Of a stretch of 64,000 bases of DNA, positions 51,202-60,620 are shown one piece after another. Location of the stretch: NCBI RefSeq assembly GCF_000020365.1, contig NC_012108.1, forward strand, positions 3,720,001 through 3,784,000. Direction: 5' to 3'. The stretch's first letter is position 1, and each line of letters begins with the position of its first letter. Made by a program: the position numbers and the translations under genes. The notes beneath the pieces are model-generated. The model saw only the letters and a program-made list of their open reading frames with translations. It had not been told where the DNA came from and searched no databases. The stretch comes from Desulforapulum autotrophicum HRM2 (GTDB lineage: Bacteria > Desulfobacterota > Desulfobacteria > Desulfobacterales > Desulfobacteraceae).

Positions 51202-52479
51202 CTAGGAAAGAAAGAGAAGGCTCAATGCCGGAACATAGGTGATAATCAACAATGCCAGAATCATGACAAACATGAACGGCAGGGCCGAGGCATAAATCTC
51301 AGTCACAGGTTTTTCAAACCGGTACGAGGCGATGAACAGGTTCATGCCCACCGGTGGCGTAAAGTAACCGATCTGCATATTGGCAAGAAAAATGATGCCA
51401 AGGTGGACCGGGTTAATACCATAGCTTTCGGCAATGGGCAAGAGCAGCGGCACCATGATCACGATGGCGGAAAAGATGTCAAGAATGGCACCAAGGGCAA
51501 GCAGGATGAGGTTCAGAAGAATCAGGAAGGTAAATTTACCTGCAATGTGGCCCTGGATAAGGGTAAACAGGCCAGTGGGCACCCCTGCATCCACCAGAAA
51601 ATTGGTAAAGGCAAGGCTGACCCCGAGAATCAGGAGTATTCCACCCACCATGACCATGGCATCCTTGAGGATACCGGGCAGCCGGGCAATGGGAATCTCC
51701 CTGTAGACAAAAACCTCGACAATGATCACATAAAGGGCCACAACGGCCGCCGCCTCTGAAACGGCAAAGAACCCGCCGTAAATGCCGGCAACAAGGAAGA
51801 TGGGCAGGGGGATCTCCCAGGCAGCGGCCTTGATGGCAGCGAGGGCCTCTTTCCAGGAAAACGACTGCAGGGGAACCACCCTGTCCCGGGTTGCCCAGAC
51901 GCTCCATAGGGAAAGCAGGACGATCATCAAAAGGGCAGGAAGGATGCCCGCCAGAAAAAGGTCCTCGATCTCAACGTTTGATCCCATCTGCTGGGCAACA
52001 ATGCCATAGAGAATCAGGGGCAGGGACGGCGGCAGCAAAAGCCCGAGGCTGCCCGAGGTGGTGACAAGGCCCAGGCTGAATTTCTCACTGTATCGGGCCC
52101 GGGTCAAGGCCGGCAGCAACAGCGCACCCACGGCCACGATGGTCACTCCGGAAGCGCCCGTAAAGGCAGTAAAAAGGGCACAGGTGACAAAGCTCACAAC
52201 GGCAAGGCCGCCGGGCATCCACCCGAGAAAGGCGCTGGACAGCCGTACCAGCCGTTTTGAGGTGTTGCTCTCCCCCAAGAGATAGCCTGCAACGGTGAAA
52301 AGGGGCAAAGCAGACATGACAGGGGTGTCGGTGAGCCTGTAAAGCTCAATGGCAATGGCTGAAAGATCGATGCCGGTAAAATAAAATCCTGCACAGGCAG
52401 CAGCCAGGATCACCGCAAAAAGAGGGGCCCCAAAAACGGCAAGCAGGGTTATTATGGCAATGGGGATCAGGTTCGTCAC
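51202..52479 (-). CDS. dctM: TRAP transporter large membrane subunit DctM
   Basis: A 425-residue membrane protein with about 12 hydrophobic segments, the transport channel of a Na+-driven TRAP carboxylate (or related solute) importer. Family marks: ALPLFTVAGYLLGESNTSKRLVRL, FTAFTGASGVTIVAVGALLLPAL, LLLPPSLPLILYG and HLGIIFLANMQIGYFTPPVGMNLFI. The start overlaps dctQ by 4 bases. Operon order on this strand: TatT-like lipoprotein, dctP, dctQ, dctM, argA. Confidence 0.94.
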   Translation of the reverse strand: MTNLIPIAIITLLAVFGAPLFAVILAAACAGFYFTGIDLSAIAIELYRLTDTPVMSALPLFTVAGYLLGESNTSKRLVRLSSAFLGWMPGGLAVVSFVTCALFTAFTGASGVTIVAVGALLLPALTRARYSEKFSLGLVTTSGSLGLLLPPSLPLILYGIVAQQMGSNVEIEDLFLAGILPALLMIVLLSLWSVWATRDRVVPLQSFSWKEALAAIKAAAWEIPLPIFLVAGIYGGFFAVSEAAAVVALYVIIVEVFVYREIPIARLPGILKDAMVMVGGILLILGVSLAFTNFLVDAGVPTGLFTLIQGHIAGKFTFLILLNLILLALGAILDIFSAIVIMVPLLLPIAESYGINPVHLGIIFLANMQIGYFTPPVGMNLFIASYRFEKPVTEIYASALPFMFVMILALLIITYVPALSLLFLS

Positions 52480-52964
52480 AACGGGGATTTCGGATCAAAG
52501 GTAAACGAACGGATGCCAAGCCCCAGGCAGCGAAGCGCCATGATCAGAAATGCCACGGGAATAATCGTCTGGCAGGCCCAAGTGGGGACATTGGCAAAAG
52601 CAGGCGTGGAGAACGCATACTCCATGCGCACAAAAGCAAGGCTGTACCAGGCCGTTACAAAACAGACCAGGGAGGCAAACATCAGGGTGATAGCATTTAC
52701 GACCCTGGCCCCACCCGCTGAAAGATAACGGGTCACAACATCCATATTGATATGATTGTTCTGCCTTGTGGCGACCATGGCACCCACAAGCCCGGTCCAG
52801 AGAACGAGAATTCTCACAAGAGTGTCTCCCCATACAATGCCGGATCCCGTGGTGTTTCGAAGAACGATCTGGAGAACAGCCATGAGCATCATGGTAAACA
52901 CAAGGAGAACGAGCAACATATCCTCCAACCAATGCAGCACCTTTATGATACGGGAAACGCCCAT
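52476..52964 (-). CDS. dctQ: TRAP transporter small membrane subunit DctQ
   Basis: A 162-residue protein with four membrane helices: LEDMLLVLLVFTMMLMAVLQ, WGDTLVRILVLWTGLVGAMVA, a third at about 85-110 and a last one at about 130-150. The motif TRQNNHINMDVVTRYL between helices 2 and 3 is typical of DctQ. It starts 4 bases after dctP and overlaps dctM by 4 bases. Confidence 0.93.
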   Translation of the reverse strand: MGVSRIIKVLHWLEDMLLVLLVFTMMLMAVLQIVLRNTTGSGIVWGDTLVRILVLWTGLVGAMVATRQNNHINMDVVTRYLSAGGARVVNAITLMFASLVCFVTAWYSLAFVRMEYAFSTPAFANVPTWACQTIIPVAFLIMALRCLGLGIRSFTFDPKSPL

Positions 52965-52968
52965 GGTC

Positions 52969-53967
52969 CTATTTTGTCCGGAACGCCGAAAGGTGACGGT
53001 TAAGGGTGTCTACAATTTGCCGGGAAAGGACCCCCTTATCGACCAGTCGCTGGGGCACACCCTGGGATCGCTTAAGCCAGGTATCAAGGGAAACAGCATC
53101 GGGAACCACAAAGGTAAGTCCCATCTCCTTTAAAACCTCTGTGGCTTCAATATTCTGTTCGCGGTTGTGGCGGTCGATCCGGGCAAAGGCCTCGACCATC
53201 CCAGACCTGACGATCTCCCTGTCACCCGGCTCAAGCTTTGAAAAGGCCCGTTTTTCAATGGCAAGCAGACCATTGGTATAGATCAGGGGAATATCAGTAA
53301 CAAAATGCACCTGGGTGTGCCAATGCAGGAGAATGGCATAGGAGGGCGGAATGGCAACGGTATCCAGAAGCCCGGTTTGGAGTCCTGTCCTGACATCGGC
53401 CAGGGAAAGGGTGATGGGGCTGACGTCAAAAGCCTTGACCGCCTCAAGGGCTGCGGCATCGTTTTCAGGTATCCACACCTTTCGCTGCTGAAGATCGGCA
53501 ACCGTTGTAATGGGTGTGTTGGACATGATACGGGCAAATCCGCCTTCGGCAAGGCCGAACACGACAAACCCGGCTTCGTCATATCCCTTGATAAGGATGT
53601 CATCCATCTGTTTCCTCACATAATCGACCTCCTCAAACGATCGGAACACACAGGGAAGACTGTACACCTGGCTGTCCGGGTAGTAGGTCGACAGGCTCCC
53701 TGAGGAAACCGCCCCCCCCTGGAGTTGGTTGATGCGAATCTTTCTCAGTACCCCCTGGTCGTTGCCCATGACTCCGCCGGGAAAAAATTTAAACCCCACC
53801 CGTCCCTGGGTGGCTGTGGCGATCTCTGCGGCGGCTGCCTGCATCTGCACCACCTCAAAGGATCCTTCCGGCGCAAGGGTTGCGATTTTAAACACCGTGG
53901 CATGGGCAGGGATAGCACCAAGGAGGGTGAGGAACAATACGATCACAAGGGCTGTTCTATAAATCAT
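52969..53967 (-). CDS. dctP: TRAP transporter periplasmic substrate-binding protein DctP
   Basis: A 332-residue extracytoplasmic binding protein. Signal peptide residues 1-24 (ALVIVLFLTLLGAIPAHA, cleavage after AHA). Mature part: FKIATLAPEGSF, RVGFKFFPGGVMGNDQGVLRK, GLAEGGFARIMSNTPI, a Trp/Arg-containing stretch RKVWIPENDAAALEA, and DVRTGLQTGLLDTVAIPP, which is the ligand-loop area of DctP proteins. The ligand is not deducible with confidence; the arginine that normally grips a carboxylate is probably in the RKVWIPEN region. Confidence 0.93.
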   Translation of the reverse strand: MIYRTALVIVLFLTLLGAIPAHATVFKIATLAPEGSFEVVQMQAAAAEIATATQGRVGFKFFPGGVMGNDQGVLRKIRINQLQGGAVSSGSLSTYYPDSQVYSLPCVFRSFEEVDYVRKQMDDILIKGYDEAGFVVFGLAEGGFARIMSNTPITTVADLQQRKVWIPENDAAALEAVKAFDVSPITLSLADVRTGLQTGLLDTVAIPPSYAILLHWHTQVHFVTDIPLIYTNGLLAIEKRAFSKLEPGDREIVRSGMVEAFARIDRHNREQNIEATEVLKEMGLTFVVPDAVSLDTWLKRSQGVPQRLVDKGVLSRQIVDTLNRHLSAFRTK

Positions 53968-54009
53968 AGTTGGGCTTTCTCCATTTTCAACAAGAATCCT
54001 TGGGGAATA

Positions 54010-54891
54010 TCAGAAATAATCCTGACCAGACGCTAACAGTTTTTCTGCCTCCTGCCTGGCAAGGGCATTCACCAGGGTGTCCCCACCTGGTTCAACGGGC
54101 TGGGACAGCACCCCATTGAGCAACCGGTCGTGGAGCTTTCTGTCAAACATGGGCCTTGCATAGTTTTTAGCATAGAGCACCCGGGCCATGAGGTTTTTTG
54201 TTCCGGCCAGTAAAACGCCCCGTTCAAAATGGGCCCGGCTGACCTCGGGTCTTCCACCAAGGACCGGGGGCAGGACCATGGCAAGGGAGCCAAGGTAAAG
54301 ATGGGCCGCACCATCCTGATACCCTTCGTCAAGAAAGACCACCCGCTCCATGAGCTTCTCGATCTTTGGAATCTGGGCGAGGGCTTTCATACTGCCGCTC
54401 CTGGCTCGTATCCACCCGGCCCAGGAGACACCAAGGGTATAAAGGATATCGATATCGGAAAGGTTCGCAGCATTAATTGTGGTTTCAAAGATTTTAAAAT
54501 CCATCAGGTCAAGACCGCAAAGCGTTCTGTCTTTTTCGCAGGCGGCCCTTAACCCATAGTCAAGGGACTTGTCCGTAAGGCGAAGGGCCCTTTCCCCGTC
54601 CGGCACAAAAACATCGGAATAGGTTGAATACAGCTTTGCCGCCGATGCAAGGAGTTTCGGGTTTGACGGATCATCCAGGACAAAGGCATCCACCATGATG
54701 AGATAGGCCGGCCCTCCTTCCCTGATTGTCTCAAGGTCGTTATTCCGGCCAATGGCATCAGCGAGGCTTGCGGCAAGATTTCCCGTAACACTTGTGCATC
54801 CGGCGGCAAGGCCCATGAAAAAAAGCAGGATGACCACCAGAAAAGGTCCAGAATGGATCAAAAAACGTTTCATGGTAGCAGTCATACCCAT
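54010..54891 (-). CDS. TatT-like (TRAP-associated) outer-membrane-type lipoprotein
   Basis: A 293-residue protein with a lipoprotein signal (FFMGLAAGCTSV, lipobox LAAGC). The rest is all-helical and resembles TPR-like TatT, the T component of the Treponema TRAP system, which traps hydrophobic ligands in a trimer pore: YLIMVDAFVLDDPSNPKLLASAAKLYS, SWAGWIRARSGSMKALAQI, HLYLGSLAMVLPPVLGGRPE, VLYAKNYARPMFDRKLHDRLL. Its place directly before dctP supports the assignment and suggests a hydrophobic substrate. Start taken at 54891; ATGs at 54885 and 54873 are equally possible. Confidence 0.82.
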   Translation of the reverse strand: MGMTATMKRFLIHSGPFLVVILLFFMGLAAGCTSVTGNLAASLADAIGRNNDLETIREGGPAYLIMVDAFVLDDPSNPKLLASAAKLYSTYSDVFVPDGERALRLTDKSLDYGLRAACEKDRTLCGLDLMDFKIFETTINAANLSDIDILYTLGVSWAGWIRARSGSMKALAQIPKIEKLMERVVFLDEGYQDGAAHLYLGSLAMVLPPVLGGRPEVSRAHFERGVLLAGTKNLMARVLYAKNYARPMFDRKLHDRLLNGVLSQPVEPGGDTLVNALARQEAEKLLASGQDYF

Positions 54892-55075
54892 GGTTGGGAT
54901 TCCAGTCAACTTAAAAGACCGACTAAACAAAAATTTTACACAATTCCACGGCGAAATAGAGGAAATCACCTGGATCATTTAAAATGATAAGGGAATGCGG
55001 CTTGTATTTTCTTTGTTTCTCCTGTAGTGTTGAGCGTTTTAACAAAACATCGACCTTAAAGGACGGTATAGACAG

Positions 55076-55606
55076 ATGGGCCGGGACAGAAAAGAGCGGA
55101 GCATACAGAACCAGGACAACGAGCGACAAAGCCGAACCAAGGCCAAACTCGAGGTGGAAGCCCTTCAGCGACTCGGGGAGCAACTCATCGCTCTCTCCCT
55201 TGAACAGATCAGGACAATGGATATCCCCGAGACCCTGAGAAAAGAGGTGATATTTGCAAAGACCATCACCCGCCATGGGGCCATGCGCAGGCAGCTTCAA
55301 TATATCGGTTCCATCATGCGAACCATTGATCCTGAAACCATTGTTATGGCCATTGACCGACTCTCCTTGGCCCGAAGCGTTGCCATTTCAAAATTCAAAA
55401 CCATGGAAAAGATCCGGGATGATCTCATGACCGGGGATGCCTCTCACTTGGAAGCCTTTGTGGACAGCCATCCCCAGGTCGACCGCCAGAGACTGCGACA
55501 GCTTATCAGGAATGCAACCTCGGAAATTACCGCAAAAAAACAGCCAAAATCATACCGTCTCCTGTTTAAATATATCAGGGAAACCATGGAGTCCGGAGTC
55601 AATTAG
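55076..55606 (+). CDS. darP: DarP/YjgA ribosome-associated protein
   Basis: A 176-residue DUF615 protein that binds 50S precursors during ribosome assembly. The family core is visible: RSRTKAKLEVEALQRLGEQL, a segment with LRKEVIFAKTITRHGAMRRQLQYIG-type pattern, then LEAFVDSHPQVDRQRLRQLIRNA and the end KSYRLLFKYIRE. It starts 97 bases after the divergent TRAP operon and ends 2 bases before the YgiQ-type gene, so both are probably one transcript. Confidence 0.88.
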   Translation: MGRDRKERSIQNQDNERQSRTKAKLEVEALQRLGEQLIALSLEQIRTMDIPETLRKEVIFAKTITRHGAMRRQLQYIGSIMRTIDPETIVMAIDRLSLARSVAISKFKTMEKIRDDLMTGDASHLEAFVDSHPQVDRQRLRQLIRNATSEITAKKQPKSYRLLFKYIRETMESGVN

Positions 55607-55608
55607 CC

Positions 55609-57306
55609 ATGTTTCTGCCAACCACACACAAAGAAATGCAAACCCTTGGGTGGGAATGTCTGGATGTTATTTTTGTCTCCGGCGACACCTACATCGACTC
55701 ACCCTATACAGGTGTTGCCCTGTTGGGAAAACTTCTGGTTGAAAAGGGATTCAGGGTCGGGGTCATTGCCCAGCCGGACATCACCAATGATGCAGACATC
55801 AAACGGCTTGGGGAACCAAGACTCTTCTGGGGCGTCACCTCGGGGTCAGTGGACTCCATGGTGGCCAATTATACGGCCACAAAAAAATGGCGAAAAAGCG
55901 ACGACTATACCCCAGGCGGAATGAACAACCGTCGACCGGACAGGGCCGTAATCGCTTACACCAACCTCATCCGCCGCTATTTCAAGGGCACCTGCCCCAT
56001 TGTCATCGGCGGCATAGAGGCAAGCCTGAGACGAATTGCCCACTTTGACTTCTGGTCCAACAAAATTCGCCGATCCATCCTCTTTGATGCCAAGGCCGAC
56101 ATCCTTGCCTACGGTATGGCCGAAGCCACAGTGGTCGAACTTGCCCGGGCACTGGACCAGGGCCGGGATGTCACAAAGATCAGGGGACTATGCTACATTT
56201 CAAAAACCATTACCAATGGTTATATCGAACTTCCCTCGTTTGAAAAAAGCGCAGCAGACAAACAAGAGTTCTCCAATGGCTTTCGCCTGTTTTATGCCAA
56301 CAATGATCCGGTCACGGCAAAGGGCCTGGGCCAGCAGCACGGGGATCGGTTCCTGATTCAGAATCCCCCCCAGCCCTTTCCTTCCACCCCGGAGATGGAC
56401 GAGATTTACAACCTTGAGTTTGAGCGGGAGGCCCACCCCTTTTACACTCAGGCTGGAAAGGTGAAGGCCCTTGACACCATCCGGTTCTCCATACCCACCC
56501 ACAGGGGATGCTATGGAGAATGCAACTTCTGCGCCATTGCCGTGCATGAGGGAAGAACGGTGAGGTGGCGAAGCAGGGAATCCATCATCAACGAGGCCAG
56601 GGCCTTGACCCGCCACCCCAGGTTCAGAGGCATCATCACTGACATCGGGGGACCCACGGCCAACATGTACGGATTTGAGTGCAAAAAAAAATACGACAAG
56701 GGTGCCTGCCCGGACAAACGCTGCCTTTTTCCCAAGGTGTGCCAGAGCCTTAAACCCGATCACAGCAGCCAGATCGAACTGCTAAGGCAAATTCGCACCG
56801 TCCCAGGCGTAAAAAAGGTCTTCATCGCTTCAGGCATCCGCCAGGACCTGATATTTGCCGACAAAAGCCATGGCATGACCTTTTTAAAAACCGTTGTGGC
56901 CCACCATGTGTCTGGCCAGATGAAAATTGCCCCGGAGCACACGGAAACAAAAATCCTTGAGCTCATGGGAAAACCGGATTCAGCGGCATTGATAGAGTTC
57001 AAAGCACAATTTGACAGGCTGTCAAAGGAAAACGGAAAACAGCAGTTTCTGACCTACTACCTCATTGCTGCCCACCCCGGATCCACCATGGAAGACATGA
57101 AAAAACTCAAGCAATTCTGCTCGACAATCCTTAAAATAAGACCGGAACAGACCCAGATTTTCACCCCCACCCCCTCCACTTTTTCAACCCTGATGTATTA
57201 CACAGGGACAGACCCCTTTTCTGGAAAGCCGCTGTTTGTTGAACGTAATCCCCTGGCAAAAGAAGGTCAGAAAAACATTCTCACAGGTAATAGAAAAAGA
57301 AAATGA
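55609..57306 (+). CDS. YgiQ-family radical SAM protein
   Basis: A 565-residue iron-sulfur protein of unknown reaction (UPF0313/YgiQ). Marks: WECLDVIFVSGDTYIDSPY at the N-terminus, GVTSGSVDSMVANYT, CPIVIGGIEASLRRIAHFDFW, the cluster motif HRGCYGECNFCAI (C-x3-C-x2-C), GIITDIGGPTANMYGFEC, CPDKRCLFPKVC (further cysteines that may hold a second cluster), and MKIAPEHTE. Full length for the shorter YgiQ variants. Its TGA overlaps the ATG of the next gene. Confidence 0.92.
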   Translation: MFLPTTHKEMQTLGWECLDVIFVSGDTYIDSPYTGVALLGKLLVEKGFRVGVIAQPDITNDADIKRLGEPRLFWGVTSGSVDSMVANYTATKKWRKSDDYTPGGMNNRRPDRAVIAYTNLIRRYFKGTCPIVIGGIEASLRRIAHFDFWSNKIRRSILFDAKADILAYGMAEATVVELARALDQGRDVTKIRGLCYISKTITNGYIELPSFEKSAADKQEFSNGFRLFYANNDPVTAKGLGQQHGDRFLIQNPPQPFPSTPEMDEIYNLEFEREAHPFYTQAGKVKALDTIRFSIPTHRGCYGECNFCAIAVHEGRTVRWRSRESIINEARALTRHPRFRGIITDIGGPTANMYGFECKKKYDKGACPDKRCLFPKVCQSLKPDHSSQIELLRQIRTVPGVKKVFIASGIRQDLIFADKSHGMTFLKTVVAHHVSGQMKIAPEHTETKILELMGKPDSAALIEFKAQFDRLSKENGKQQFLTYYLIAAHPGSTMEDMKKLKQFCSTILKIRPEQTQIFTPTPSTFSTLMYYTGTDPFSGKPLFVERNPLAKEGQKNILTGNRKRK

Positions 57307-58373
57307 GCTTTGCGAAAACCCGGTGTGCCATTCCCATGATCCACTGGATCCACGGGATCAAGACAGCCCTTGCTGCGGGCCTCTGCCTGGGCATAACGAC
57401 GTTTTACCACCTTGACTTTGGATACTGGGCCGTGATCACCACGGTCATTGTCATGCAGGTTTATGTGGCGGATTCCATCCAGATGTGCCTGTACCGATTC
57501 TCTGGAACCATCATCGGTGCTGTTCTGGGCATTGCCTCCATTCTGATTTTCCCGGACACTCCGCTGTACCATTTCCCGGCCGTCATGGTACCCGTGGGCA
57601 TCCTGAGTTTCATGACCCACTACAATACACGCTACAGAATGGCAGCCATCACTGCCGTCATCATCATCATGACCGGGATTTCAGCCCCCAACCAGGTGAG
57701 CTTCGCCTTGTTCAGAATTATTGAAATCACCATTGGCCTATTCTGCGCCTTTTTGGTCTCCGTGCTTGTCTTTCCTGTTCGACTGGTGGATGTCCTCAGG
57801 GAAAACCTCAGACAACAAACCCTGGAGTGCTGTGAAAAATACGATATCCTGGTTGCCGCCTTTCTCAACGGCCAAGAACCCGTTGACAAGGAACTGCTGG
57901 CCCCTTTGGGCAGCAAGGTGTGGAAAAACCACGAGCTGTTTGAGAATATCAGGCACCACGAAGCCCTGATTTATCATAAAAAATTCGGCAAAAACCTGAA
58001 AACCATTGTCGCATCCATGGATACGGTTATTGAGCACCTGAAAACCATGGTTCGAAACCTTAACGCAACTACGGAATCCGGTTTTGACATCCTCATGAAA
58101 GACGAGCTCAGGGGGCTTGCCCAGGCAAGTCAAGTCGCATTAACGGCAATGGTTGAAAACAGTCCAGACTTAGGGATTCAGGGCCTGGCCGATGCCCTTG
58201 AACGTACAGAAAAAAAACTTCATGCGTTGCGGTCAAAAGGAGTAACCACTCGGTTTGACCTTCACAAGCCTGTCCAAGTGTACAGTTTCTACCACGCCAT
58301 GCACTACCTTGCCCAGGATCTCATGCAATCCCTTGAAGCGATCAAGGAAAATCAGCCCAGCGCCTTAAATTAG
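57303..58373 (+). CDS. FUSC/aromatic acid exporter-like membrane protein
   Basis: A 356-residue protein with six N-terminal hydrophobic segments (about 15-160) followed by a 190-residue helical cytoplasmic domain. The start of the membrane part, IKTALAAGLCLGITTFYH...GYWAVITTVIVMQ, is the family pattern of FUSC/ArAE proteins, which export aromatic acids and related compounds. Overlaps the upstream gene by 4 bases (ATGA). The substrate is unknown. Confidence 0.82.
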   Translation: MSFAKTRCAIPMIHWIHGIKTALAAGLCLGITTFYHLDFGYWAVITTVIVMQVYVADSIQMCLYRFSGTIIGAVLGIASILIFPDTPLYHFPAVMVPVGILSFMTHYNTRYRMAAITAVIIIMTGISAPNQVSFALFRIIEITIGLFCAFLVSVLVFPVRLVDVLRENLRQQTLECCEKYDILVAAFLNGQEPVDKELLAPLGSKVWKNHELFENIRHHEALIYHKKFGKNLKTIVASMDTVIEHLKTMVRNLNATTESGFDILMKDELRGLAQASQVALTAMVENSPDLGIQGLADALERTEKKLHALRSKGVTTRFDLHKPVQVYSFYHAMHYLAQDLMQSLEAIKENQPSALN

Positions 58374-58410
58374 GGTATCCCCATTACAACTTTTTTGTAA
58401 GCATTAAAAT

Positions 58411-58445
58411 CACTCCATCTGCTCCATACTGTGGTGGCGATGGTA
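58411..58445. repeat. 35-bp direct repeat, left copy
   Basis: Matches 60621-60655 with three mismatches. The right copy is the 3' coding end of the ABC exporter gene (HRLHSMEQMG); the left copy is a stray duplicate on the far side of mscS. Confidence 0.75.
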
Positions 58446-58491
58446 TATATATTCCTGAGCTTGATTGATTTGATCTATCTTTTTGCCATTA

Positions 58492-60298
58492 TCAACTCAA
58501 CTTTCGGGGGTTGGCAAAATTAGCTGGATCAATTGAAACTACGATCCAAAAGATGATATATTTGAATCCTTCAACCATGCAACGGGGGAGAAGACATTGA
58601 CTTCGCAGTAACGTCCCTGCCTTTGGATCGTGTATCCGTGGTGATGTCGTTTCCGATTGATTATTTATGCCATTTTGGGAAAGTATCACTCTTCTCGGGA
58701 AAGGAATTTCTATGCCTTCCTGGTCAAAGGTTTTTTTGATCATTTCGCGCAACTCAAATGCCACCCGTAAATGGCAGCTTGGGCGGACCTTGGTGAGGGT
58801 TCTGATCAACAACTCCGATTCACCAAATTCTTTAATACCTTTGACTTCTAACGGTTCAAGAACATTCAGATTCTTTTCTTTAAGTTGAAGGCCCGTATCA
58901 CTCAAAACCCGGAAAACATGGTCCAGATCCGAATCATAGGCTACACCAACCTCAACAACAGCATAGGTATAATCCTTCGAATAATTCACCACCGAATTGA
59001 TCTGGCCGTTTCTGAGTATATGGAGCTGTCCGTTGGGATCTCTGACCATGGTAGTTCGAATGTGAATAGCTTCAACGATTCCGCGAGCCGATGCAGTTTC
59101 AATATAGTCGTCTACCAGGAAAAGACCCTCAAAAAGGATGAAGAAACCGGAGACGAGATCGTTGATAAGAGATTGAGCACCCAGCCCGACAACTATACCC
59201 AGGACTCCGGCGCCAGCCAGAAGGGGCAGAGGATTAATGTCAACAGCTCGCAGCATGAGCACAAATGCAATAAAATAGATGCCATACTGCAAAAGTGTTT
59301 TAATAATCGGCACTAAGGTCTGTTGCTGTTTGTTAGGGCTTCCTGCAATTTCATCAGTTGGCAGCATGTATTTGTCAACCAGAAGATTGACGACCTCAAC
59401 CACCATACGGGCAATAAAAAAAATCCCGATTATTTGAACAAAAGAAGGACCAAAAGAGGCGAATTGCGCAATAAAATTCACCTGCAGCATAACCAGTGAA
59501 GCCGCCCAGGCATAGATGATATATTCCAGGCATCTTCGTAAAAGGGGCATCAGTTCACTAAAGCGGTTGTACCAGTCCAGATAGCTTTCACGATACCAAT
59601 ATTTCTTACTCAAGGCCTCAAGGCTGTCGACTGTGGCGGTGGCCGCCCTAACCACCAGAAACCCGATTGCAATTATCAGATAAATTTTAAAGGTAACAAA
59701 AAGTGCATTGTTAACCGTCGGGGGTAAAAACAAGGAATGAGCCGCATAAAGAATAACCAAAAACCAGATGCTGTTTTTTAATAACTGGCGAAGCTTTGTA
59801 AAAAAAACCGGCAATACTGGCATCATTTGACTTCAAATGCTCATAGGATTTAGCCATATCTTCGGCTTTGGACAGTAATTTCAACAGCTGTTTGATGGCA
59901 TAATGAGCTAGGATGGCAAGACCAATGGCTTTACCAATACGTATAAGCAGTTGAGACCAGAACCCGACGGGGATTTTTGCCAAAAGAGATAGAATATGCT
60001 GGTAGAGCGAGAGTGTGTGCTGGTAGACATCAATTTGTTTGTACAGAAGAAATCCATTATAGCCCAAGACAGTCAGGCAGGTGAAAATGCATAAAAAAAT
60101 TACCATTGCCTTAATTCTGTTCTTTACGCTTTCGGATAAACCAAGATATTTTTTTAGTACGGAGATCGAACCCATGCGGATAAAAATGAAACGGACGATT
60201 GTGGCTGCAAGAATAAACCACAGAACAAGTAAAATAATTTCAACACCAATAAGGGTTAAAGACCGTGTAAAACCATCAATACCTCGCAGAATGTCCAT
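58492..60298 (-). pseudogene. MscS-type mechanosensitive channel, frameshifted at an A8 tract
   Basis: Two overlapping frames give one protein. The upstream part (60298 to about 59807, MDILRGIDGFTRSLTLIGVE) has about three helices and runs to SNDASIAGFF. The downstream part (about 59805 to 58492) continues TKLRQLLKNSIWFLV and holds the MscS core: NPLPLLAGAGVLGIVVGLGAQ is the pore helix, GFFILFEGLFLVDDYIE and VRDPNGQLHILRNGQI form the beta domain, and the end has a C-terminal extension of about 60 residues. The break lies in eight A (59800-59807 on the plus strand). The restored product is about 600 residues. It may be a sequencing error, a phase-variable gene or true decay. The gene is more AT-rich than its neighbours and is bounded by a 35-bp direct repeat. 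Confidence 0.8.
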
Positions 60299-60620
60299 TT
60301 TTATTTCTCCGATTGATGCTACGTTAACATATGGTACAAATTATCAAATGGACCTTTACCAAACGGTAAGTTCACAGGTTTTACGGGCTGTTTTCGCAAC
60401 TCTATCAAACGTGTTGCGCACGTACGACATGGCCGTGAACTAATGGAATAAAGCCCCCTGCGTATGTTTCTTTGTTAAGGTCATAGGCTTAACAGGAAAG
60501 ACTGATTGAAGGCAAAAACGTCGCCGAGGGGGTGTGTCAATTAGCTTGACCGGTCAAGACAGCGTTTTTAGAACTAAAGAATTAATCTTTTGGGGTCTCA
60601 CAAGATTGAGCCCTGAATTC
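60299..60620. other. 322-bp intergenic region with palindrome
   Basis: Between mscS and the ABC exporter gene. Contains a perfect 14-base palindrome CTTGACCGGTCAAG at 60545-60558. No ORF or RNA gene seen. It would hold the mscS promoter; T-rich stretches near 60580 could end the exporter transcript. Confidence 0.4.

Noticed and set aside
59711-59826. Two overlapping mscS frames as two separate channel genes
   Set aside because: Neither half is a complete MscS; joined at the A8 tract they make one continuous protein.
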